64,000 nt of DNA from Streblospio benedicti. Lineage: Eukaryota > Annelida > Polychaeta > Spionida > Spionidae. Shown in pieces: positions 1-12,286 of the stretch (its first letter is position 1; each line of letters opens with the position of its first letter). The stretch lies in assembly GCA_019095985.1 (NCBI GenBank), contig CM032668.1:23023341-23087340 (forward strand), read 5' to 3'. The translations under genes and the position numbers were made by a program. The notes under the pieces were generated by a model. The model ran no database searches. It had not been told where the DNA came from and saw only the letters and a list, made by a program, of their open reading frames with translations.

Positions 1-239
1 AAACTGGCGATTCTATGATACAATACGTGCATGTATAGAGTTGATGGGGGTAGAGATACCAACATGTTCAGAGATTTTTTTGGTGATAATTAATCATCTT
101 TAGTTAACATATCCGTGTGTCTATGGATTAATCATCAAATGCACATGCTGCACAAAATTATAACAATACCATGTGGCAATGTCATGAACCGCGCATGGAC
201 GCATCAATGTTGACAACCAAGCAGCTCTGGAGTGATAGA

Positions 240-450
240 GGCTAAATGTAGACAGCAGGACCTCCAATTAAGACCATCTCCACAAACAGACCACCTCTTA
301 TAACCTGTATAAAAAGACTACGTGTAACGGTCCCAAAGCTGAGAGACCAACGTGAAACTCGCATAGATCACATCCCTGATTCCTTAGAATCGAGACCACT
401 TGACACCAGCACCAGATGGTCAACCCATAACATGTAGGTTCTACTGTATG
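240..450 (-). repeat. Family A interspersed repeat
   Basis: The most frequent repeat of the window, about 170-200 bp long. Read in its plus sense it goes GAACCTCTRTATTG, CTCAAGTGGTCTC, TATAGAGGTGGTCTT, a middle segment GGAACGTTTGGGACYG, ATGGTCYTATTACAGAGG, and ends TCTTAATTGGAGGTTCTACTG. Its internal TATAGAGGTGGTC units are themselves repeated. No tRNA boxes, long TIRs or ORF are seen, so its class is unknown. This copy is reversed. Confidence 0.6.
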
Positions 451-903
451 AATTGTTGACATCGGCTGTACGCATAATTAGGACACGTATTGATCACGTT
501 CTAATGACGTAACGACTTTCAGCGACTCGTCATTAGCAATAACAAAACATCAGAGACCCCCCGGGGCGGCCTTGTTCCTCTTTGATTATGTCGCTGCCAG
601 TTTTTATGCAGAGCCTCAAGTATCACATTTGCGCGGAGTCATTACTTGCCGCTAATACATTGTTGTAAATATGTATCAGTGATAGAAGTTTACGGCCAAA
701 ATGTCTGCAATATTCATTAGACTGAGTAGTGGCATAATATAAGTGATCACGTGAGGTGCAATGGCTGCCAGATTGTAAGTTTTTGATACAGATTGTTGCA
801 ATGCTATATAACCCTGGTTTGATCAACGGGGTTTATTCTTGCCTGTGATGTATCAAGGCGACCTCATTTATTTCGGGCTTATCATTCAAGTCCCAAGTTG
901 TTG

Positions 904-946
904 AAAAACAAACAAACAAACAAACAAACAAACAAACAAAAACAAA
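904..946. repeat. (AAAC)n microsatellite
   Basis: About ten tetranucleotide units. Confidence 0.95.
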
Positions 947-3900
947 CCCTCATTCGAAGACCCAAATTGGAACTGCGTTAAATTACGTACCATCTTACAT
1001 GACCAAATAAGAAAAAAAAACACATATTTGATTCTATTTGTGAAGTATAGCAAGTATAATTGGTAAAGTCTGCCAGTAAAAAGCCATAACCCAATACCAG
1101 TGTGAAAGAGTTTCCCGTAGAACGACAATATGGTATGGAAATGAACCCGCACATTTTCGTAGTAGGGAGCAGCTGTTAATATGCAGCCTGCGTGTCAGGC
1201 AACCCCCGCTGTGGCATGTAGTTAGCAGAGCATGAATATTTCATGAGCATATTCATTATGATGTTAAGGCCACACGTGTCTCTCTGGATAAAACTGCTGG
1301 GAAGTCTCTTGTCATGTTAAAAACAGTTTTCATGTCATACCTACACACAGGACTTGAAGAGTGTGCCTTTCAATTGTCCACACTCATGTTCATTGATATG
1401 CAACTCCAAGTGTGATACTTTTAGTGTCTACAATCTAACAACCACTATAAAATGTTGCAGTTCAATCACACATCTTGTTGATGGTGATTAAACCATTCAT
1501 TTACAAACTATATAGCCAAAAAAGCATAAAAAACGACAGGGTTACCGTGTCACTCTCTGCCACAGCCTTAAAAACCCAGCTCACTTGTGAAGGCAGAGTA
1601 ACCAAGCTTGTCACTATACCCAGCTTGTGTGGCCGTAGTTGGTTGCACATGAATATTTATGCATGTTCAATATCATGGTGCTGTATAAGGGTGTCCGCGC
1701 TGGTTAGGATACACATTGTATGCACACATATCCATGAATTGTGGGTAATTTGCATACAAACCAACAAACCAACCAAACCACGTGACTTTTGCAATGCATT
1801 CTGGGCATTCTTTTGTGTAGGTTTGTAGCCACTTACAGGCGAAAATGGTACTACGATATGAAATGTAGTCTCTCCACGAGTTATCTTATTTACAAACTCT
1901 GACCAAAATGGGTACAACCGTATGAAAGCCATATGATATATTTTTTCTATTAGCAAACACGTCTATAAGTACAATTAGTGAGCTGCACCCGGATTAACAA
2001 AAATGCATAATCCCTTGTGGAGCACATGTCTATACAATCAGTTAAGTACCACCCCTTTTACGCGCTCCCAAACTTATAAGCAACCTCCGGGTTCCTCTAA
2101 GTGTTTATTAGGCCTATACATTAGTCCAGTGAGTAAATTGTTTATTGCATCTTAATCATACATCATCAGTTATACACGTATCGGAGCTCAAGAGTCGGTT
2201 ACCTGCTGCCCCTTGCACACGCCTCCTAACTCGCAAACCACTTCACTGGATCCTCTCAAAGACATATTGTGCACCAGAGCAATTCGCGCGGAATGCAGCA
2301 TTGGGAACCTCACGTCGTTAGCCTCATAGCCAAGGTCAAGGACTCGCCACCGAGTAGGCCTGCCATTGACGTTCTCGCAAGTACAATGAGCGAAACTCAC
2401 AATGGACTATTAGTGGCCATTGTGTGCGGTCACTCGTCACGCACCAGCTCTTATTGATGTCTGATGGCGGATTAGCTGCGGGGTGCTGGGAGATTAACCC
2501 TTCACAGGCCGCCGGGAGATTAACCCTCTATGTGTTTGTCAGAGCGCACTCGTGCCTGCTTGAACGAGGCTAGACACGTGTTCCTGCAGCTTCCAATCAG
2601 GGCTCACTTCCGTTGAAAGAGGACGTTATGATTCCCGCTTTTGAGGCTGACGTGTCCTGCTGTCTGATGGCGCGATTAGCTGGGACCGTCGCCTCGCTGT
2701 CTCGGAGCCGCCTCTGTTACTGCTGGGAGGGATGACTTATGGTTGACATTTACGTCTGTGGCGAGAGCGAGGACAGTGGAATCCCCCAGTGAAGACTACG
2801 CTGTCTATGACTTCAGCACCCGTAAACTATCACAATTCTTTGCTGTCATAAATCACCATGAAGAGGCCAATACAAACCTGGCTAGCGAGACCACCTTTGT
2901 ATTGAGACCACCAGCTGCCAGTATTGGTAATATAAAGAAGTTGTAGTGTATCTGGTATGATGTATTAGCGAGAAGCTTTGGGAATCTTCTTGCAGTATAC
3001 AACTGTCTATGAACTTGTCTGCTGTACCAAAATAGGTCATATGTCTATTTCCATGAACAGTATACAAAGGCCATTGTATTATTTGAATGCGTCTATTTTC
3101 AACGCTTCAAACCTTATTCTTTGTATAACGCTGTAAGGTAGGTTCAGACAACGTCAAATGGTTAAGGTGAACCAATCTCAGTATTCAAGCCATTGTTCAA
3201 TCATTGTTTTATAATTGTCTGGCTCCATGTCATGACACACATCCCGTAGGATTTGTCTGCTAAAATTGATTTTGTTGTTGATTTTGGTTGTTTGGTGATC
3301 AAAGTAAGCAACAATGGTGGAGAACATATCTTCCCCCCCCCGCCCCCCTGTTATGGCACATTTAAAAGCAAAAAGCGCAAAGCTCTTTGTTCTTTCTCGT
3401 CTGCTACTCGACAGTGACAACATCGTTACTTTAGGGATGATTATTCGTGTCTCTCAGACTCTATCATGCCCTAAGCTATCTCAATCCCATATTTGTGATG
3501 TTAATAGGAAGTGGCCACCAGGAAAATGATGTCCTTGAACATTTAGTGTGGTTTCCATAACGTCCAGTGGGGCATGAATACAGTCTCCATGGTGAATCAG
3601 ACCATCATTTACCAAAGCTAACGCTTGACCTTGCGATGTTCCATGATACTTTTAAATTTGTCTGTTGAAATCATTCAATATCTGCGTTAATTTCAGGCCA
3701 GGGCGTTTGATTTTTGTTTACAAATGTTTGTCTTCTAATGTCTATGCATTTTATTTAGATGTGAAAGAATAACCTTCCCATGTTTGCTGAGCATTATAAA
3801 TTCTGATTGGTTTAAAGCCATAGATGGCCTCCCAACTAAATACTATGTCACTTTGCTGTGTACTAAAGGCTTAGCAGACTGGGGTGTAAGAGGCAAACGT

Positions 3901-5089
3901 ATCTTTGTACTTGCTGAGAACACCTCTTGAGACAAGGCTCACAGGCTGGTCTTCATACAGATGTTCTACTGTATATATGTTTTGGCAAAACCACAACTTA
4001 CCCACATGGAAGACGTTTTACATAAACCAAGCAAAATCCGTAGTTTGAAGACAACTTAAAGCCCCTAATCCCTGTAAAGCTGAGTTACAGTCCACGAAGT
4101 GATGGTTTTTCGCACTGGGCTTTGGAAAAAAGATAACTCATTTCATGACCCTTTCTTGTCTGCCATTTTTCGTTTAAATCCTCTTTAAGTTCACTCTTTT
4201 GTTGTTGCCAGGTAATTTCCTGAAATTAATTTCACCAGTTTGGATTCTCTTTCACGCGGTGTTGCCACTGTGCAGGCAAACAAATACAATTGGTGAAGCA
4301 ATCAAGTCATGAAAAGTGGCTACGCTAGGTTCACACCTTCCCGAATACTGAAACTGATCCAGAAGTGGTGGTGCTGTAGCCATCACATCATACAAACCAA
4401 TACTTTAAAGACTAGCATTTAAAGCAACACTTTAGGAAAATAACACACCACTCTTAGGTGTCAGTATTTTCTTTTAAAATTGAACTTTGAATATAACCAG
4501 ACATTCTCAGTTAGTTCAAGCCAATTAAGTTGGAGTCATTGTGAATATGCACAGGCCAGGCATTAAAAATGGGAGAGCCATCTTTTATTCCATGTATTTC
4601 CAATTTATCGCAGAGTAAAAATGCGTCGATGGAAATGGTCGACTGTGGGACTGTGACTTGAACGGACAAAGATCGTCAATGAGGTATGGATACTAGCTGA
4701 GCCCTATCCCTGCTATCTGATCTATGCCTCACACCGCATTACCTGATAGACTGATAACGGCCATTCCCCCAACATTCAATCTATTGAGGCCGCTGGTGAT
4801 TAGTGTTAATCTTATCTTAATCCCTCCGCCTATTAGGATTAGTGCATGCTGATCTATCAGATTAGATCAGCAGTAATGGGAGCCATAGAATAAAAGTATC
4901 ACAGACGAGAAAAAAACATTGTACTACATCAAGCTTACAGTTTAGTGGCTCTTCCAGTGCGGCGACTTTTACAGTACAATTGTGGGTTGTCACCAAAGTT
5001 GCCGAATACAGCAGAAGCTGCAATCAGGAACAGCTCAATAAAGAAGCCATGTTTACATTGGGATTATTTCTCCTGGCTCCAATGGTGGT

Positions 5090-5165
5090 TCAGAAAAAAA
5101 TCCACGAGAGACCACTTCTCTATTGTGGCCACTTGAGGCCTGTGGTCTAATAATTGCAGCAGGGT
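5090..5165 (-). repeat. Family A fragment
   Basis: AGAGACCACTTCTCTATTGTG and CCACTTGAGGCCTGTGG only. Confidence 0.45.
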
Positions 5166-5347
5166 TTGGCGAACATACATGTGCAAAGCTTCTTTATTTC
5201 ACCATGAAAAACTACGATAGTGTAAGTGTTTAGTCACCATTATAAAATGAATAAACGTAGAATATACAGAAAATGCACTAAAGAAAGAGAATGTTTACCG
5301 TTTACAGCAATCTTTCTCTGTTCCCTGAACAATTATAAAAGAAACCC

Positions 5348-5763
5348 AGTTTACAAACGAGATATTACATCACAATATGGTATACATACATCCTTGAGAG
5401 TGTTCATTGTGTTGGTAGAAAATATTTATATACACATTTCTTGAAATCACAATTTTTTATAACCTACAACATTGATTGTTTCACCAGCCATCAAAGAGGC
5501 GATGCATATCTGAACATACAGTCAGGTCATGACCGTGAGTATACGATTCGATTCTCATCGTGAATCGGCAGGATTGACCTACTGTCATGTGCAGAAGGTA
5601 ATTCTGATGATGACAGCAGCTAGTTGGTGAAACTACCACTGTTGTAAGTGTGTAAATGTGATTTCAAGAAATGTGTATATAAATATTTTCTACCAACACA
5701 ATGAACACTCTCAAGGATGTTTGTATACCATATTGCTATGTAATATGTAGTTTGTAAACATAT
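5348..5763. repeat. 416-bp imperfect palindrome
   Basis: Arms 5348-5495 and 5618-5763 are reverse complements (shared CATCCTTGAGAGTGTTCATT and GTTGGTAGAAAATATTTAT), and the pairing continues through the centre near 5555 (GGTCATGACC, GATTC..GAATC). It is a MITE-like or fold-back element. It ends within four bases of the LINE fragment. Confidence 0.8.
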
Positions 5764-5766
5764 AAG

Positions 5767-6947
5767 ATGTTTTACTTGCTCTTTGCTGATGACACTAATA
5801 TTTTTATAAAAGGTACTGACTTGAAAGATCTCAATAATATCGTAAACGAGGAACTAAAAAAGCTATATATCTGGTTTTGTGCAAACAGACTCTCTCTTAA
5901 TGTAAAGAAAACAAATTATATTGTATTTCACAGTAAACAAAAAAATATACTCCCAACTCTATGGATATTTGTATTAATGGAACTCTTATCAATGAGGTAG
6001 TTAAAACTAAATTTCTTGGTATCATTGTTGACAATACATTATCTTGGAAATACCAAATAGATCATGTCTGTAATAAAATTAGTAAAAGTTTTTATTTAAT
6101 AGCAAAAGCTAGGAAGGTATTGGACACTAACTCTTTAATTCAATTGTATTATTCATTTGTATATATTCTTATATTCAGTATATATTGTAGTCTGGGGAAC
6201 AGCTAATGCTAATATCTTAAACAAAGTGATTGTACTGCAGAAGAAAATAATAAGAATGATTTGTGGATTAAGAAGGAGAGAACATACATCTCCATTATTC
6301 AAGAAGCATAAAATTCTAAAATTAGAAGATATTTATAAATTCAAGATCTGTACTACAGTATTTAAAATAACAATAGGTGATTTGCCAAATCTATCTTGGA
6401 CAAACCTATATAAAGGTACTGATGTTCATTCTTATAATACACAAAACTAAAGTGATTTCAGAGTTACATGTAAAATTAAAACTAATTATTCTAAAAGTAC
6501 TTTTCAATATGCTAGTGCTAATTTATGGAAAACATTACCTACTGATGTTAAAATAGCTAAAACTTATTTCACTCATAAAAACTATTTAAGGATTACTGTA
6601 CAGGAAAATATAACTTATAAATAAACAAAATGTCACTTTCTTCATGTTTGTATTTTACACAAGTCATAGGACTAATGTGAATTGTTGTTTCTATCACTGT
6701 TTTAATCAATTTGTGAAGCAGATGCTATTATAATTTTATAATCATAAAAGTATTATATACATGGGGAGGAACTTGGTAAGTAATCCACTTCTTTCCTCCC
6801 CAGCCATTTATATTACTACTTATATATGTGATTTTAAATGTTTCTGTTTTTATGATTATTGTAAATTACCTGAATTTTATATTATTAATATCTTTTGTAC
6901 ATATGGCAAAATAAATAGATAAATAAATAAATAAATAAATAAATAAA
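5767..6947 (+). mobile_element. 5'-truncated LINE (non-LTR retrotransposon), reverse-transcriptase C-terminal part
   Basis: Encodes the catalytic box YLLFADDTNIF (FADD at 5782-5793), then NRLSLNVKKTNYIVF, KTKFLGIIVDNTLSW, a short VVWG stretch and HTSPLFKKHKILKLEDIYK, the order seen in CR1/L2/jockey-like elements. Two frameshifts are visible, near 5945-5960 and near 6165, and the N-terminal half is absent, so it is dead. The 3'UTR ends in (ATAA)n at 6911-6947, the usual short-repeat tail of such LINEs. Confidence 0.85.
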
Positions 6948-6989
6948 GTGTTGTGACGCCAAGAAATATGCATATTTACATTGTATACA

Positions 6990-7170
6990 AAGGAATCAAA
7001 CATGGGGTGGAACTTGATAAGTAATCCACTTTTTTCTACCCCTGCCATCTACAGCCATCTAATACGGTAATCTTAGATATTCTAATGTTTTTTAAAATTA
7101 TTCTTAACTCTCTGTATTTTAGGTAATGAATTTTATTTGTAGATATTGCAAACTAAATAAACGAATACAA
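6990..7170 (+). mobile_element. Second LINE 3' end directly downstream
   Basis: Repeats the 3'UTR of the preceding element: GGAACTTGATAAGTAATCCAC and the pyrimidine/CCAGCCAT-type text correspond to 6760-6810, ending in a short AAATAAACGAATA tail. The two ends sit head-to-tail. Confidence 0.7.
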
Positions 7171-7369
7171 AAGTAAATATGGCACAGCTAGTTTAAATGA
7201 AACCATGTTTTATACACATTGATAATTTTGTAGCAGCTGCAAGTCTTGATAGCGGGGTTATACTGTAACAGTGGCAGATCAAGGGTTCCATTAGCTCCTA
7301 CACCCACTGAGTACGTTCTCTCCGCACCTACACGGTGCCCTGTCAACAAGTGCGAGTAGGTAGGTAGAT

Positions 7370-7600
7370 GTTTACTGAAAACTCTGTCTCACAAAACCAG
7401 TCTAAAATCAAACTGCCTCTAAAAAGAGACCAGCTTTATACAGAAAACACCTCTATAAAGATACCACTTCCAACAAGTGACCACCCATATAAAGTGACAA
7501 CGTCTATAGGGACCCCTCTAAAGGGAGACTGGCTCTATAAAGAGGCCGCTTCTATAAAAAAAGACTAAATCTATGAAGAGATTGCCTCTATAAATATTGG
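7370..7600 (-). repeat. Family A, expanded internal units
   Basis: At least eight diverged units of the type ACCRCCTCTATAAAG in a row, suggesting local tandem expansion of the internal motif. Confidence 0.6.
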
Positions 7601-7758
7601 AACAATTCTAGAATCACTACAAAATATATTCAAACATATTATAAGTGATGACGTATTGTGATGTGATGAGATAAGACACTATTTTTCATAACCATGCTTC
7701 CACTGCAGTTGTGTGCGAAGGCTTGACGAGTCAGTAGGTAAAAGGGATCACAGGTTTG

Positions 7759-8167
7759 GGCCACTATGTTTTCATTTCTCTATTTTAGACCAGAAATATG
7801 TTTTTTCCCTCACTGTTTTAGATCAGCAAATATTCCAAATCTAATGAGGGAGGGAGGTAAAAAAAAGTCCATTTGTGGCATATTTGAAAAATCTAGGACT
7901 CACAGACCAACAACACTGCTAGCTTATTTAGACTAGATGCATGCTGACATGCTGTTGTGGCAATTCTATGGGCATTTAATTCAATTCAAATCAAATCATT
8001 TATCAAATTAGACATACAATAGGTCTGTATAACAATAACGTTTTTTGTTGTTTTTTTTGTTATGTTCAAGGTAAAACTATCTGGGGCGATGGACATTTCT
8101 TTTCCTTATGCGCTAGGTAAAACTAATGAGGGCGATGGTCTAAAACAGAGAAAAAAACATAGTGGCC
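7759..8167. repeat. Inverted repeat pair, ~33-bp arms
   Basis: GGCCACTATGTTTTCATTTC..TTTAGACC at 7759-7792 pairs with GGTCTAAAACAGAG..ACATAGTGGCC at 8137-8167. It is possibly the ends of a small DNA element; no target duplication was identified. Confidence 0.6.
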
Positions 8168-9029
8168 GTGGTGGGTCGACGGGCAGACAGGTCGACGAGT
8201 AGATGGGCAGACGGGTTGACAAGTTAGGGTTTTGATACTTTATGAAGTTTAAAAATAAAGCTTAGTATTTTCAATAAATAGAACTAATTTCCTTTGAAAT
8301 ACTTTATTTAGTTTGATGTTTAGACGAAACTAGTCTTAATGTGATACACAGCTCATTTATATGATTACATTCACTTTAATGCTTGTACACAGCCATAAGT
8401 GTGTTATCTAAATAAACTAGTAAGGCTCCAAACAAATACTACATATATTGCTACTATGAAAATGATTGTTTTCCCTGTGCAAAAGTGTGAAATGAACATT
8501 TATAATTAGATCTAATGTAAATAAACGTGTTAAAATCACATATTATCGCCACCTATGAGATGGGTGTGTATACTTTATGCCATAACAAAAATCACCATAG
8601 ATTATATAATTGTATTGAGTCATAAATAGTGTGTTTATCATACGAAAATATAAGTAAGTAGCTTTATTTCGACACATTAACCACTATTGTGGGTTCATTA
8701 ATAGCTGTGTTACAATGGTTTAAACATCAAAATGCTCTATTATTGCCATGACATTGGTTTTTGCATTGTTGTATACCAGAAAACTTGAACATAGTAACGT
8801 AACTATGCTTTTAAATGAAAATATTCATGCCAGTGAAGATTCAATGTACAATGAGGTATTTGTACGTTGTTCCCTTGAGGTAGGCCTACAACATCCAGAG
8901 TAACTTCTGCTGGATCTGTCTACCTGTCGACTTGTCAACCTGTCAACCTCAGTATTCATAATCATGTAATATTGCCGCACTTCTATTGGTCGTGAATTCT
9001 ATAATTTAGCCAAAAGAGTGCCCCATAAG

Positions 9030-9112
9030 GAGAACGCTTTTATACAGAGACCACTTCTATAAAGAGGTCGCCTCTATAAAGAATTGCCTCCATAAAAAGA
9101 CCGCCTCTGAAA
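9030..9112 (-). repeat. Family A fragment
   Basis: ACCACTTCTATAAAGAGGTCG and CCTCCATAAAAAGACCG units. Confidence 0.5.
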
Positions 9113-9507
9113 GGTGTATTTTTCTGTATGCCTTGCTAATGAAAATATATATTGCATGTCTTGTAATGAGAATGTACTGTATGCTTCTCTGTGGTTGCAT
9201 TTTGTAATTGTTTGTATTGTAATAAAATAAAACAAAGTGACGGCTTATGGTGGACCATGTTCATCATATGCAAAGAAAATACACGCATTTACTGCTATTA
9301 CCTTTATTTTTCCCAATGCCTATTTCAATATGATATACAAATCAAAACATTGTTGTTGTTTTTTTTCAAAGAAAACAATTCTTACATAAACCGAGAAACA
9401 AATACTAATAAAAAAGACGCAATTTTTTTGTGTTGTTACAATGTATCCAACAGCACTACGTACAATGTCAGGGTCCGAGGAGAGCAGTATCAGGACGACA
9501 GTCACTA

Positions 9508-10249
9508 CTCACAAATCACACCCACATCTTCATTGTGGTTACAGTCATCATGCCCCCCATCCGTTATGGCTGCACTCGTGTAGCGCCGCCTCGTCTCCAC
9601 TGCACTTTACATTGTCCAGCCATATTGGATCAGAGCCCGCGCCGTACGGTGCTGCTCCATCGTTATCTCCCATTCTGAACTTGGCGTTGTCGGAGCTGAA
9701 ATTAGAGACTGATCTCAAAACCAAATCATCGGCCATTTCTATTCACATTCACATTCTATCATACACAATTTATACATCAAAGCAGCTTCATATTTATGCT
9801 GAGGAAAGCTGCACGTATATGCACATGCATTGTAAGTCAGAGTGTATGTAGATCTCGATTATTAGTAGTGAATATTTTTGTTCTTGATTTGTCGAACATT
9901 GAATTGACAAAAAAAGAAATGTTTACAACGATAGAGGTGTGAAATAATCCTTGGGATAGTTGCCTTTCGGTTGGCGGACATAATCTCCAGTGGTATTTTG
10001 ATTTCCACATAAGAATGCAAAATTATTAAGATGAACGTTCGAATCTGACCGAATGAAGAACATTCTTTTATCCACCCACCTGAATCCGAGCTGGCGACAA
10101 ACCACCTTGGCGTTGGCGGGGCCGTAGTTACCCCTGGTGTCATCCCACCTGTCATCACAGACGGTGCCCCACCGCCTATCGTGGAAGATCTCCAGCCGGC
10201 CCTCGCGCGGGGATGGTCCGTTCACCAGTCGAATGTTTCCATCGAAACC
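9508..10249 (-). CDS. Group A SRCR domain, two exons (unit A of tandem pair)
   Basis: Exon 10249-10080 encodes [26 protein letters not shown] and [10 protein letters not shown]; exon 9695-9513 or to a TAG at 9508 encodes [20 protein letters not shown] and later GVIC. The split codon joins correctly. One domain from two exons with six cysteines is the group A SRCR pattern (as in class A scavenger receptors and MARCO); these are extracellular ligand-binding modules. In the assembled sequence the run of six G (minus strand, near 9553) breaks the frame after HNGWG, ending at TGA and losing the last two cysteines; with five G the frame continues to GVICE and TAG. The reverse AATAAA at 9309-9304 would be a fitting poly(A) signal. 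Gene decay, polymorphism or a homopolymer sequencing error are all possible. Confidence 0.8.
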
Positions 10250-10774
10250 TCAAGTACAAAACACTCAACACTTAAACACTGATGTTTTAAAGTTGTTTTA
10301 TATGAAAAAAAAACAATCCTCTCGTATTATTTACAAAGCTTTTCCTCACATATATCAATATTTTTGTATCCACCTAAGAGGGTATCATATACGTAGCAAC
10401 ATTTATTTTGATTATCACTTTTAATTATTTTGTTCTAACCCTTACTGTGAATAACGTTTACATGGTACTAAACTATACAGTTTTACCGTGAAAATATATT
10501 GATTGCGTTTTATAAGGGGTTAACCTTTGCCTTTTTTTTGCATAAGAAGAAAAAGAAGAAGAAAAATTACTGACATCGTAATGTTCTGTCTGTTGATAGT
10601 GAGTTAGACTGATAACCAAAGGGTGAAGGGTTATTATCTTGACCGGGAAACACAAACACAACATTAACCATGTGTTGTTACAATGTATCCATACTATCCC
10701 ATAGCACTACGTAGTGGTCAACATGTACAATGTTAGGGTCCTAGGAAAGCAGTATCAGGACGACAGTCACTACT

Positions 10775-11491
10775 CACAAATCACACCAATATCTTCATTG
10801 TGGTCACAGTCCTCTTCCCCCATCCGTTATGGCTGCACTCGTGTAGCGCCGCCTCGTCTCCACTGCACTTTACAATCGTCCAGCCATGTTGGACCAGAGC
10901 CCTTGCCGTACGGTGCTGCTCTTTCGAACTTGGCGTTGTCGGTGCTGAAATTAGAGACTGATCTCAAAACCAAATCATCGGCCATTTCCATCCACATTCA
11001 CACTCTATCATACACAATTTATACATCAAAGCAGCTTCATATTTATGCTGAGGAAAGCTGCACGTATATGCACATGCATTGTAAGTCAGAGTGTATGTAG
11101 ATCTCGATTATTAGTAGTGAAAATTTGTTCTTGATTTGTCAAACATTGAATTGACAAAAAAAGAAGAAATGTTTACAACGATAGAGGTGTGAAATAATGC
11201 TTGGGATAGTTGCCTTTCGGTTGGCGGACATAATATCCAGTGGTATTTTGATTTCCACATAAGAATGCAAAATTATTAAGATGAACGTTCGAATCTGACT
11301 GACTGAAGAACATTCTTTTGTTCACCCACCTGAATCCGAGCTGGCGACACACCACCTTGGCGTTGGCGGGGCTATATTGTCGGCAGTCCACCCGTCATCA
11401 CAGACGGTGCCCCACCGCCCGTCGTGGAAGATCTCCAGCCGGCCCTCGCGCGGGGATGGTCCGTTCACCAGTCGAATGTTTCCATCGAGAC
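10775..11491 (-). pseudogene. Group A SRCR domain, two exons, frame-broken (unit B of tandem pair)
   Basis: A second copy of the same two exons lies about 1.25 kb upstream in transcription. Exon 11491-11331 holds [27 protein letters not shown] and [10 protein letters not shown], but its middle is 7 nt shorter than in unit A, which shifts the frame. Exon 10948-10775 lacks 15 nt after AKF, has one extra base after WLDD, and has five G where six would keep frame. Splice sites (TTTCAG acceptor, GTGAGT donor) survive. Three frame breaks argue for a pseudogenised duplicate, or for a collapsed second haplotype of a polymorphic genome placed in tandem. Confidence 0.7.
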
Positions 11492-12186
11492 CTCAAGTAC
11501 AAAACACTCAACACTTAAACACTGATGTTTTAAAGTTGTTTTATATGGTAAAAAAAGAATAATCCTCTTGTATTATTTACAAAGCTTTTCCTGACATATA
11601 TCAATATTTTTGTATCCACCTAAGAGGGTATCAAAATCAAATATAAAATATAAAATATATAAAATTTTGATTATCACTCTTATTTTGTTCTAACCCTTTC
11701 TGTGAATATCGTTTACATGGTACTAAACTATACAGTTTTACCGTGAAAATATATTGATTGCGTTTATATAAGGGGTTAATGTTTGCACGGTCTTTTTGCA
11801 TAAAAAGAAAAAAAAAGCTTGACTGAAAACACATTACTGGCATCGTGATGTTCTGTCTGTGGATAATGAGTTGGACCGATGACCAAAGGGTGAGGAGTTA
11901 TTACATCGGCCGGGAAACACAGACACAACATTAACCATGTGGTTGTTGAGCAAAGTCATCAATGGCAAAGTCATTGACAGACGATCATCAAGAATGTTAA
12001 AAAAGGACTGCATGTGGCAGGGGTGAAAGTAAAGGGGTCTAGTTATAATATATACAAAATCAATATAAGCAGGGTAATCAAGCTTAGAACAGTAGACTAG
12101 GAATATCTAGTACATTTACAAACAAATAAATTATTATTGTGTGTTCAACAACTTACCCCCAACCCCCGGGCTTCTGGGTCAATTTA

Positions 12187-12286
12187 NNNNNNNNNNNNNN
12201 NNNNNNNNNNNNNNNNNNNNNNNNNNNNNNNNNNNNNNNNNNNNNNNNNNNNNNNNNNNNNNNNNNNNNNNNNNNNNNNNNNNNNN
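12187..12286. other. Assembly gap of 100 N
   Basis: Exactly 100 N, the conventional filler for a gap of unknown length. It separates the coiled-coil exons from the SRCR exons and may hide exons, including a membrane segment. Confidence 0.99.

Larger units (their letters stand above)
1..5347. other. No gene seen
   Basis: Apart from family A copies at 240-450 and 5090-5165 and the AAAC tract, this holds unassigned AT-rich sequence. Short open frames lack splice context and protein features. 4680-4880 is dense in GATTA/TAATC and GATCTATC-type motifs and could be regulatory. Confidence 0.6.
7171..9429. other. No gene seen
   Basis: Holds family A copies and the 7759/8137 inverted pair. 8170-8225 has tandem GGGCAGACNGGTYGAC units echoed in reverse at 8915-8945, perhaps ends of one element. 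Confidence 0.55.
9430..11945. repeat. 1.25-kb tandem segmental duplication carrying the SRCR exons
   Basis: Unit A 9430-10671 and unit B 10672-11945 are colinear throughout: both open with TGTTGTTACAATGTATCCA and close with CGGGAAACACARACACAAC..ATTAACCATGTG. Introns and flanks are as similar as exons. Small indels separate them. Confidence 0.9.
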
